A stretch of 29,597 nucleotides of DNA from Porogramme epimiltina (lineage: Eukaryota; Basidiomycota; Agaricomycetes; Polyporales; Polyporaceae), in NCBI GenBank assembly GCA_900155495.1, contig FTLJ01000962.1, forward strand, positions 1-29,597, read 5' to 3'. The notes beneath the pieces were generated by a model, which did no database searches, was not told the origin of the DNA, and saw only the letters and a list, made by a program, of their open reading frames with translations. Below, piece by piece: positions 20,331 through 29,597 of this stretch. The translations under genes were made by a program, and so were the position numbers. How positions within the stretch are numbered: position 1 is the first letter of the stretch; each line of letters starts with the position of its first letter.

Positions 20331-23212
20331 AGGCTAGTTGTCAGTTCGCGCGCGGTCAAGGAGCGTGGAACAGCAGCCGCGCGCACCTCCTTCCCCGCCT
20401 CCGACTCGTGGTGGCCAAGGGGCGCGCGGGCATGGCCGGGCCGTCTGCGGACACCGTCCACAAGAAGCCTGTGCCCCACTCCCTCCCCCGAGGGCGCAGA
20501 TTTCTCGAAGCCCGAAGCAGAGGCCCACGACTGCGTCGCGCGCCGCGACGCCGCCTGCGCAAGGGCACGTCCGCCGCCCACGCGCCAGGCCGTGCGCGCG
20601 ATGGGTGGTTGCGGTGTGGTTGCCCGCTGCAGATTGCTAAGCTCGATGCTGACGCAGGGCGGTTTGCGCGGCGGGCCGCGCACGCCCAAACCCAATCGCG
20701 GGGTAGAAGGCGGGAAGCGAGGAACTGGAAGGAGGGGCCGGCTTCATATGGTGACCATCAGTGACCAGAAAAGAGGTGAGGGGGGGGCAATTGTAACCTG
20801 CAATTGTAACCCCCCTCGGGGCCCGTCTTCCCGGATGTGGTCGCCGCAGCGGGTGCAGTGGGCGCGTTTCTGACCGGGGTGCGGGGGCGATATCCAGGCG
20901 GCCCACCCGCGGGCCGCACACCCAACGCAAAGCAGACGCGAATGCCTGAAGGGAGGGGGCGCGAGGCGTGTCAGGCAACAGCAACAGTCAACGCGGGCGC
21001 ACGACGGCGGACGCACCGACGGGATAGACGGATATCTATCTGGCCACCGGCGCGGGGGGTAGGGGGTCCCCCGCATCACATGGGCCGCCGCAGCGCCCGA
21101 AGGCGGGGGCGTAGTCAGGTTCTTGAGATACATTGGCGAACCTTGTCGCAGGGTGCGCGACGACGCGGCGGGGGACCCTCGCAAGTGCATTGCACTTCCT
21201 CGACAACGGCCCCGTGCAGGGCGCAGCGGCGCGTGCGCGGGAGGGAGCGCGCGTGTGCTGACACGGCCGATTGGACTGCGAGCTATATGGACGGCGGTGA
21301 TGCCGATGGCGACGATAGGGCCACCCTGTCACGGCCGCTGTAGCTCCCGAACCTAAAGCTGGGCCCCTGGCAGGTGCGCTTCCGTCATTGTCGGAGTCGG
21401 CGCCTCGGGCGGGGCGATGGCTCCCACCGCGAAGCAGGCGGCGTGGGCGATCCGCCCCCAGATACAGAAGACGTCACGCGCGGCTCGCGCGCGCGCCAGA
21501 GAGAGCGCGCTCTGTGCAGTGGCCCGGATGGCCGTCGCTCGCCCGCCCGCGCGCCCCGTGCTCGATATCCGGACGCGCTCGTGCGGGGCTGGCGCCCCTC
21601 GCGTCGACTTTGCGCGCGCGTAGGGTCCCGGGGAGGGCGCTCGAAGCCCGTGTTTTGCGTTTGATAGCGGGGCGTCCGTGGCGCCGCGCCACTTCAGTTT
21701 GCGTGCCTCGCGAGGGCTCGTGGACGCGGGCTCGGTGCTTCGACTCGCTTCGATCGGGTCCAGTGCTCTTGCCAGTCAGGTCGAGCGCGGGGCCTGGAGG
21801 CGCGCACGGGGGTGCACCGTGTCTGCATCACGATCGCGCGCGGGGAGCGGCAGCGGCGGACGTGCCGGGATCAGCAGCTGAGTAGGGGCGCGAGCGCCCT
21901 CGAGTGTCGGGGCCCTCCCTGGAGACGTTTCGGCCTTGGGGGGCTGTTGCGCTTGGGTGCGCGCGAGGCGCAGGCGCGAGTCGAGCTGGGAAAGGATGGC
22001 AAATGTGAGTCCATCAAAGGCGGCCTACCTTGGCCCAACTCGACGGTTTCCGTATGGCGCGGACGCACCCGCTGCGGCACCGAGGCGTGGAGGCGCACTT
22101 CCAAATCCCGATGCGCGAATGACAACTGGCGGCGGCCCGATGTCGCCCATGTACGGATGTCGACGGTGCCCATCCATGTGTGGATGTCGACGCGGGTCGG
22201 TCGCGACTGCGCGCCCTACTAGCTAGGGCCCGCCACCATCTGTCTTTCCGGACGGGATTGGCGTGCTGTTGGGCGCGGCGAGGGCGGCCGGCCCGCTGGG
22301 ACCGCGCAATCGACAATCTATCAGCGAGGGCAGACGACGACGACGCGCAGCGTCACGGTCGCGCCGCCAGACGAGGGCACCTGAGACCTAAGGCTGTTGT
22401 GGCGGCGTGCGCGGTATCTCGTCGACGCGAGCGAGGATGTCGTCCCGACGCCCACTGTGCCGCTGCCGGGGCACTGATGGTGGAGAAGCGTCATTATGGA
22501 GGGGCGCCATTAAGATGCGCCGTTCGTACTTGTATGCCGCAGATGCACACTTGCTGGAACCGCTCGAGGCGGTGCTTGCGCGGCTCGCCGTGCGTGCGCC
22601 TGGCAGGCCGCCTGACAATCCCTTGCAAGCCGCCACCGCTCGTCGTTCGTTTATCGATCGCGCCCGAGTGCCGAGGGGGGGCACAATTGCGCGCGTCGCC
22701 GCCGTCCATCACCGACTGTCGTCGTGGTGCATTGTGGGCCCCCGGGGAGCTGATGCGCCATGACGCAAGGCCCGGGGCTTCCTGCGCCTGTAGTGCTGTG
22801 GGAGGCCCCTCCTTTAGCCGCAGACAGACGGTGATGCATGAGGCGTCGGACGGCTGTCTGGGCTGGGGGGCGCGCAGTCACGCTCCGAGGGTGCCGGGGG
22901 CGTTCTTGGGCGAGCGGCGGCGGGCGGACAGCAGGGGCGGCCTTGCGAGACACGAATGCACGTAAAATGTCGGTGCGGGGCGAAACGCACGCAGCCCGTG
23001 GGGCACGCAGCGGTTTGACATATTCTTGCACGCGCATCGCATCCGCGTTTGTACGTTGCGGGCGCGGCACGGCGGGATGCAGCGGGCGTCGTGGAACGCG
23101 AGGCGGCGGCGGCGCGTGCATCGATTCGAATCTCACTCGCGGCGACGGAAGGGGGCAGGCCCTGGTCAAAACCGCAGGTGAGAATTAGGCTCCGCGATTT
23201 GTGTCTAGTGGA
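20331..23212. other. GC- and CpG-rich block without a recognisable gene
   Basis: About 2.9 kb of very GC-rich sequence. Long ORFs overlap on both strands, for example 22180-22965 on plus and 22651-23169 on minus. All are rich in Arg, Ala, Pro and Gly with no motif, as expected when GC-rich DNA lacks stop codons. A 12-bp direct repeat (GCAATTGTAACC, twice) lies at 20787-20812 beside G and C runs. No RNA gene was recognised. Confidence 0.45.
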
Positions 23213-23698
23213 CCTGCGTGTGCGCCACAGAGAAGAGAAAGATCCGGGTCAGCGGAGAAGTGGGAGGATGACGAAGAAGCACTTACGACGTCAGAGGTGC
23301 ATATCAAACGAAATCGCACAGCCATGCACTCGCAGATAATCGGATAGAGTGTTGGGATGAGGGGCGACGTGTGTACGGATACTTACGCGGGGCTGAGACG
23401 TCGCTGGCTGGCGACGAGGAGGTGGCCAGCGGGGAGGAGGCGACGGGGGATAGCCGGGTGCCGCGTCGCGGGCAGTGGCCAGGGGGCGAGCACGGGCCGC
23501 GGCAGGAGAGCGAGCGAATGGTGGTACGATCTGGATCTGGGCGATCTGGATCGGGTGCGGGCGGGGATTGGTGGGAGGGATTTGGAGGGCGAGAGAGGCC
23601 CCTGTCGCGGTGGCGGGTTGCTCGATTGGGCGATCGTCCTGGTGCATTCGCGTCGCGTCCTCTCCGTGCGCGTCGCTAGACCATATCCGCGTCTGCAT
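23213..23698 (-). CDS. Possible short minus-strand gene, divergent to the membrane-protein gene
   Basis: ATG at 23698 opens a 104-codon exon (23387-23698) ending exactly at a consensus donor, GTAAGTAT. It contains IWSSDAHGEDATRMHQDD and SLALQIPPTNPRPHPIQ and is Pro-rich. A second donor, GTAAGTG, follows at 23286 and leads through a 73-nt intron with a CTGAC branch point to a CAG acceptor before 23213. A 42-nt exon 23287-23328 could lie between, but it would need a GAG acceptor. In either version the frame then meets TAG two codons into 23213, giving about 106-120 residues. It may be a real small or non-coding transcript sharing the promoter with the gene at 24365. No family is recognised. Confidence 0.3.
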
Positions 23699-24364
23699 TT
23701 CCACGCCAGGGCTGTCGCTCCCATCGGTCCCATGGCGCGTCCTTCTCTTCGCTGTCCCGGTCGCATGTCGCTTCGCCCGTCCTCTACCGCAGCCCTACCC
23801 CCGTGTGTGTGCGCCGACACTGGCCGACGCAGGCAACACCGTCCATCGTGTGTCCCAGCAGGGGCGTGGCCCGACGCTGCATCACAGGCAACGTCGACAT
23901 GGTAATCGTTCCGCCTGGGGTGATTAAGCACTCTCCTCCGGCCCCCCGGCTCATCAAGATTTGCCCCGGACAGCCCGCCTATCCAGGCCTATCCTGACAC
24001 TCTTGCCCTCCTCGCGCTCCCCCTGGCGCCAGACGCTCCCAGGTCCACAAGCCCTCCAGCACCTGACGCGCATCTTGTCTTATACCCTGTTCTCCTCCGC
24101 GTCTTCTTCCCTTCCTCCTCTCCGACGCTGGCCCGGCTTCACCTTGTCGCCTCCTCCTCCCCTTCTCCTTCCTCTTCCTCTCCCCACGGCCGGCCCACAT
24201 CTACTCTCACGACCTTCCCTCCCCAGACGCCGTCCTTCCCTTGCTTGCTTTGCATGCCCCGGTTTTCCGCTCCTCTCTCGCGTCTGGACTACCCTTCACC
24301 TCGCTTTCTGACGACCCGCTCCCTCATCCTACCCTAACTCTACCCCTCCAGGTCTCCTACATGC
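23699..24364. promoter_or_regulatory. Promoter region of the membrane-protein gene (pyrimidine-rich)
   Basis: About 660 bp upstream of the start codon at 24365. The last 300 bp are strongly C/T-rich on the plus strand, a common feature near transcription starts in filamentous fungi. A CTAAC followed by a pyrimidine run and CCAG near 24333-24353 could be a 3' splice site of a leader intron, but no matching donor was found. Confidence 0.4.
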
Positions 24365-27300
24365 ATGGCAGATCCTCTCTTCAACATCACCATCGACGAC
24401 ACCTCGCCCATCATCACCTATTCGCCCTTTGCCGACACCTTTTCCATCCCAAACACCCTCCAAGGCTGGAACCCCTACTACACGGTCTCTGGCTTCGCGC
24501 AGGGCAGCACAGGGGCAGGCACAAATGTCAGCGCCGCGGTGGGCAACGGCACGAGCTTGCACCTCACCGCGAGCGACGGCGCGGTCCTCCGGATACAGTG
24601 GAACGGTACGTCACCCGTCACCCCCCCTCTCCTCTCCCGCCACACAATCAGCCCCCGCCCCCCAACTTCTGCCCCTGCCGTGCGCGCACCCCCAAACGCC
24701 CCGCCGCACGGCCCCCACTGCACCCGCCGAAGAGCGAACAGCCGAGACGTGCGCCGCCCGTCCCGGCGTCCGCGTTCGCGGGCGCCCCGCCCGTGCGTCG
24801 AAAAGGAAGCGCGGCGGCGGGAGGAGGGGCGCGCATGCCGCACGCCGCACGCCGCACGAAAGCCGGCGACCGCGGCGCATCTTTGCGCGTCCGCCACATG
24901 ACGGGCACGCCTTCGCGCGCCCATGTGCTTTTCGCGCTCGGAGGGGCGGCCGAGCGCCTGCTGCGGACTTCTGGGAGAGATCGCAGGGGGTGGGTGTGGC
25001 TTTTGCCCACATCCTCCCCGCGCCTTCGCCCGTGATGCCGATGTTGGGGGGCGTGCCCGATGGCTGCGTTGCGTTGCGCTGCGCGCGCGCGTGCTTGTGT
25101 GCGCGTCTCTCGCGACGCCGTCGCCGTTCTGGACGCGTGCGCCATCTTTCCGCCGGGCTGCGTGCGGGTTTCGGTTTGTTTTGAAAAAAAACGGGGCGGT
25201 CAGCGCGTGCAGATCGACGCCCGCGGACCGCGGCGGGGATTGTTCTGATTTCTTGATTGCGGATCCCCACTTGTCGTCGCGGGCGGCGCTTCTTGACAGA
25301 ACATGTCTGCGACAGCTGCGCACAGCCGTATCGTTTTGCCCGCTTCTCGCTCCCACCGCATCTTTTACGAGGGCAATAGAGAGCTCGGGGAGACTGACGT
25401 ACACCATGCGTTTTATAGGCACGGCCATTACGCTTTTCGGGACACTCGTTCTGCCCTCAAGCGAGAGCAGCAAAGACGCAACGTACACCGTCACTCTAGA
25501 CGGATCAGCCACGACCAACTTTCTATCGCATGTATCACAACCTTCCACTGTCGACGACGCGGCCACCGATGTCTTGGTCCAATTCGAGAACCTCCAAGAC
25601 GGCGCCCACACACTTCAATTAACGATGCACAATACGGGCGACACAAACACCGACGCCGTTGGGAATTCCACCGCCGGCCCCATTATTGCCTTCGACCGCG
25701 CCGTCATACAGACGGGTGCCGGAAGGCCAAGGTGAGCACTGAGCCCCGGCCTCTTTGTATCCGATTCTACTTGAACCCTTTTGCCCCGCGAGTGGGAGCA
25801 CGTTCTTCCGCACGCCCTTCCCCCGTCCCACCCGTGGTAGCCCCGCCCGTTCATTTCACTGGCGCGTCGTTTCTGTTCCGGCACTCCCCTTTGTCGCGTA
25901 GTTACGACATATTCAATACATACGATGCCATCCCCCCGCTTTCCCCGCCCTTCATCTCGGCCTCGGGACGGACCGCGTCGGACGCGCGTCCATTTTTGCC
26001 ATCGCCGCGCTTCGCGCCAGTCTGCTTCACCCTTTTTTTCCCTTTCATTTACGTCCCTTGCCCGATCCAGAGGATGCGCGTGCTAACAGCGCTTCCGTGC
26101 CAGCACGTCCGCCGCCGCGCTCACTTCCCAGACGGCCAACGCGACTGCCGCCGCGAGCGCCGCGGCCGCGTCCGCGTCGTCGACCGCCGTCACCGCGGCA
26201 GTGCCCGACGGCGACATCGCGTTTCGCGGGCAGTGGGACTTCGACCCGGGCCTGCTTCCTGGATCGGCGGCGAGCTTCCACACGAGCTCGAACGTCGGGG
26301 ATAGGGCGACGCTGACTTTCAACGGTGCGTTGCCGATCTGGTTACTGGAGTTTGTGTGAGCCCCGCGCCCCGCGAGGCCCGCGCGAGTGAATGGCATGCG
26401 GGCGAGGCGGGGTTAACCCCGGGCGGCGTGGCGAGTGCGCGCCGCCGGCGCGGCCGGTGATGGCGACGGGTCTGGGGCGAGCGGGGAGCGCGTGATAGGG
26501 GAAGAGGGTGGGGCGGACAGGACGGGGGGGGAAGGCGTGGGGCTGGGCGCGGTCCTCGAGGACGGCGCAGGTGGCGCGCGCCTCGCCGCGGTGTTCCCAC
26601 GGCGCTCTTCTCCCTGCTCTTCCCGTTTCCGTCATCGTGCGAGAGGCCGCGCGCCTGTGGAGTGGCGGCCAAACGACATGCAGGCTTTGATCGACGCCGT
26701 TCCATATATCCCCGTCCTCGGCTGCCCCGGCTCCTGCTGCTTCGCCTGCCCGCCCCCTGCCCCTCCGCCCCACTGTCGTTTCTGCTCGCCGTGCCCCGCC
26801 TCGCCCTCCCATCCTCCCTGCTGTTCCCCGTTCGCTGCTCGCGCGCTCACTGCCCCTCCTCCCACCGCAGGCTCGGCCGTTGGGGTCATTGGCCTCACCA
26901 CCCCCGCGTCGGGCACGTTCAACGTGACCCTCGACAAGGAGGTCCCCGTCTCACTCTCCGCACGTGCCTCATTCACCTCCAACCTCACCCTCCTCTTCTT
27001 CCGCACCGGCCTCGACCCATCCGTGATGCATGAGATCGAGGTCCTCAACACCGGCTCCTCCGACGCGGGGGACGACGCGGGCTCCCTGCTCGTCCTCAGC
27101 GCCATGAACGTCACGAACATCGAGCCCCCCGGGTGCGCACAATTTGCTTTTTCTGCCGTTCCTCGGACAGCGGAGGGCTAACTTCTTGATCCGCCTCCCC
27201 TCCTCCTTCGTCCTGCCGTGCCCCCCGACTGATTTCCCCGGGTCTTCCCTCCGATGTCGGACTCGCGCGCACGTCCATGATCACGCCGCTCATGCCGTAT

Positions 27301-29261
27301 GCAATTCCCGATTCCCATCACCTAGCCCGCCGCCAGAAGGCCCAAGTGGGTCGCGCCTGTCCCGAGGCGTTATTGCGGGCATCGCGATCGGCGTCACCCT
27401 CGCCGTCGCCCTCCTTGCCGCCGCCGTCATCGTCTGCGTGCGCCGGCGGCGGCGCGAGAGCCGCCGCAAGCGGCAGATGCTCGTCAACCCCGACATCGAC
27501 CAGCGTGCCCGCCGGCTGTCGTTCCTCTTCCCGCACAAACGGCGCAGCGTCGCGTTCACGACGACGACCGAGCGCGACGCGGGCAAGACGCGCGACTCGG
27601 GCTATGGCTCCGCTGCAGGGGCCGTGGGCGGCGTCGCGGTGCTCGACATCCGCAGCCCGAGCCCCGGCGAAGACACGCAGGAGAAGCACGATGAATCCGA
27701 CGAGTCGGACGCGGACGCGGACGACGGCCGGCGCTTCTCCGCCGCGGAGAAGGGCAAGCAGCGCGCGCTGCGGCGGAGCAACGCGTCGAAGAACTCGGAC
27801 GGGAGCTACTCGATCGAGCTGCCGGACCTCACGATCGCGCAGGTGCCCCGCGGGTACCTCCCGACGTCCGCCGTGCCGTCGACGCCGTCGCCGCCCGGGC
27901 GCACGCTCCAGATCCCGTCGCCGACGTCGCCCCGGAGCCCCGCGAAGCCGCGCGGGCCGCGCGAGTTCCCCGGGCGCCGCGAGTCGTCGACGCGCGGCAT
28001 CCTCATGACCAACCTGCGCCCTGCGTCGTCGTCGGCGTCGCCGCCCCGGGCGGACGAGGGCGGGCAACAGCAACAGCAGCTCGCCCCGCCGTATCTCCCC
28101 GAAGCGCAGATCTCGCCACTCAGGGTGGAGTTTGCGAGCGACGTGCAGGAGCGGCAGGAGGCGCGCGAGCGCCACATCAGCTCGGGCGCGGTGTCGCTCC
28201 CGCAATCCCTCAAGCAGGCGCTTGCGCGGCACACGCCCCAGTCAAGGGAGTCGCCACCCGCGTCGCCCACGACCCCAGCACCCGCGCGGACAAGCAAGAT
28301 CTACTCGTTCCTGGACTTCTCGTCGACGACGTCGTCGCTCGCGCGCTCGCAGCGGCAGTCGTCGTCGAACTCGACAGGCAAGTCGCGCAGCTCGTCGCGC
28401 TCGAAGCGCAACACGGGCGGCAGCGAGCTCAGCCAGATGGGCCAGTCCGCGGCGGGGTCCGCAAACCCCGCGTGGGCGTCGCTCCCGCCGGACCGCCGCA
28501 TCTCGCTCGGCCTCTCGATGACGTTTGGCGGCGCGTCGACGTCGCGGCCCTCGCTCTCCCCGCACATCTCCCTCCACCCCGTCTCGCTCTCCCAGGTCTC
28601 GCACGGCCCGGAATCTTCGGACCCGCACGGCCCCGTCTCGCCCAGCGTGGACGACGTGGACGGCCTCGGCCTCGGGCTTGGGGGCGGTAACGGCCACGAA
28701 GGCGACGACGACGACGACGCGTACGCGTACGACGAGAACCAGCTGCCCTCGCCGACGGACTCGGTGCCGTACACGGTCTCGGACATCCACTTCCGGCACT
28801 CGACGCACTCGTCCATGTTCTCCGGCGCCGCGGAGTCGCGCCGCGCGTCGCGCCGCCTCAGCGGCTCGCACCGCCCGCCACACCCACCGCTGCCGAGCCC
28901 CGGGCCGTCGTCGCCCACGCGGCCGACCCACCACCGCGGCGGGTCCACGCCCGGGTCGCAGTCCGTCCCGCCGTTCATCGTGCAGCGCATACTGGGGCGC
29001 ACGCCCGGCTCAAACGCCGCGAGTCCGACGACGCCGCAGTTCGTGGGCATGACCGCGGCGGCGGCGCGCGCGGCCGCGGGCAGCCCCGTCGCGCCGCTGG
29101 GGACACCGCTGCGGCCGACGCCGCCGCCGCCACTACCGCCGCTGCCCCCCGCGGGCGCGGGTGGAGGTGGGCAGCCGGGCACGCCGGGGCCCGTGCACAC
29201 GCCGGGGTCGTCGACGAGCGTGTTTGGGTTCCAGCTGGGGCGGAGCCGGGATCGGACGTGA
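24365..29261 (+). CDS. Single-pass membrane protein with glycosylated outer region and long disordered cytoplasmic tail, 5 exons
   Basis: Function unknown; resembles large agaricomycete type I membrane proteins that may act as surface sensors or adhesion proteins (inference). Exons 24365-24605, 25419-25731, 26104-26324, 26871-27132 and 27326-29261 total 2973 nt, 990 residues; all phases match. Outer part, residues 1-360: two beta-rich halves, beginning FNITIDDTSPIITYSP and containing TLFGTLVLPSSESSKDATY and GQWDFDPGLLPGSAASFH, with about nine N-x-S/T sites. The transmembrane helix is at about 361-384 (GVIAGIAIGVTLAVALLAAA), followed by RRRRR, the stop-transfer signal. The tail (385-990) is Ser/Pro-rich with poly-Gln, an Asp run (about 805) and SVPYTVSDIHFRHS (about 831), a motif I recall from similar basidiomycete proteins. 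No N-terminal signal peptide is visible, so an upstream exon may be missing or the protein may insert by its helix. Introns are 813, 372, 546 and 193 nt, unusually long. Confidence 0.75.
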
Positions 29262-29502
29262 GGCGGATGTGTACATATTCTTCTCCCTTGCTCGCGCAGG
29301 CTGTATGAATCGGTTTGGCGCACCATGTTGCATTCCCCCCTCCACACGCACACACACACACACCACCTGGCGCGGATTTCACGACTACCATCACCGTGTA
29401 TACCTTCCTTCGCTGCACATAGCTTATGTTTCGTTAAGTTATCGTGACGTCCTAATCGGCTCGCGTTCCGCCTTCCTTCGCCCCCGTTCCCAGCCCATCC
29501 CG
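29262..29502. other. 3' flank of the membrane-protein gene
   Basis: This should contain the 3' untranslated region. A short CA dinucleotide run lies at 29349-29361. No AATAAA motif and no other gene was seen. Confidence 0.5.
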
Positions 29503-29597
29503 CCCCCCCCCCCCCCCCCCCCCCCCCCCTCCCCCCCCGTCCCCCCCCCGGGTTTCCGGGGCCCCGGCCCCCCCCCCCCGCCCCCCCCCCCCCCCCC
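29503..29597. repeat. Poly-C tract at the window end
   Basis: Almost uninterrupted C, with rare T/G breaks and one GGGTTTCCGGGG stretch. It does not resemble a TTAGGG telomere. It most likely reflects an assembly or base-calling artefact (poly-G read ends) at a contig edge. Confidence 0.7.

Noticed and set aside
22180..22965. 261-codon plus-strand ORF in the GC-rich block
   Set aside because: Arg/Pro/Ala-rich with no domain, overlapped by equally long ORFs on the other strand; expected by chance at this GC content.
23110..23121. GATTCGAATCTC resembling a tRNA B box
   Set aside because: No matching A box or cloverleaf could be formed around it.
24478..25611. 377-codon minus-strand ORF across the first exons and intron of the membrane-protein gene
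   Set aside because: It lies antisense to well-supported exons, is Arg/Ala-rich in the GC-rich intron, and has no motif; a shadow of GC-rich sequence.
28301..29359. 352-codon minus-strand ORF antisense to the tail exon
   Set aside because: Mirrors the low-complexity GC-rich tail; no motifs, and the sense frame is supported by the splice model and transmembrane domain.
29503..29597. Telomere at the window end
   Set aside because: No TTAGGG/CCCTAA units; only poly-C.
1..29597. CRISPR arrays, bacterial operons or prophage
   Set aside because: The window is eukaryotic, with spliceosomal introns throughout; no regular spaced repeats were seen.

Overview
The window looks like a piece of a basidiomycete (probably Agaricomycete) nuclear genome, possibly a whole short contig. 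Reasons: GC-rich genes, many introns of 47-66 nt with GTRNGT donors and CTRAY branch points, a DUF6593-type protein, a single-pass membrane protein of a style common in mushroom-forming fungi, and a Cib1/Hxl1-like bZIP factor. All gene models were built by hand from the sequence. Exon joins were accepted when the splice sites were plausible, the reading frame closed exactly, and the protein matched remembered family motifs. No database search was run.

Left half (1-14.6 kb). On the minus strand lie the 20S proteasome subunit alpha-3 (PRE9/PSMA4), whose 5' end is broken into micro-exons, and the H2A.Z chaperone CHZ1. CHZ1 shares a 1 kb divergent promoter with a large plus-strand DUF6593 protein that has a long disordered tail ending in a PPxY motif. 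A long poorly coding stretch (6.9-10.8 kb) follows, with two weak gene fragments. Then come a complete gluconokinase (+) and, convergent to it, a bZIP factor (-) of HAC1/XBP1 type. The bZIP factor shares a 317-bp promoter with the RNase P subunit gene RPR2/RPP21 (+).

Middle (14.6-17.1 kb). A MoxR/magnesium-chelatase-like AAA protein (-) has no visible P-loop. It first looks like two adjacent ORFs, but a 56-nt intron joins them. From 17.1 to 23.2 kb I see no intact gene: first a less GC-rich stretch with broken coding fragments, then a GC-rich, CpG-rich, apparently non-coding block. A weak minus-strand gene start (23.2-23.7 kb) lies divergent to the last gene.

Right end (24.4-29.3 kb). A 990-residue type I-like membrane protein (+) has an N-glycosylation-rich outer part, one transmembrane helix and a long disordered cytoplasmic tail. 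Its introns (813, 372, 546 and 193 nt) are far longer than the others in the window and very GC-rich. The window ends in a poly-C tract that looks like a sequencing artefact.

The genes are mostly unrelated housekeeping and fungal-specific functions, as expected for a eukaryotic chromosome. The most interesting point is the bZIP gene. Its activation-domain ORF is out of frame with the DNA-binding ORF and is joined by a short intron carrying an Ire1-type CTG/CAGC site, which suggests a regulator of the unfolded protein response controlled by cytoplasmic splicing.
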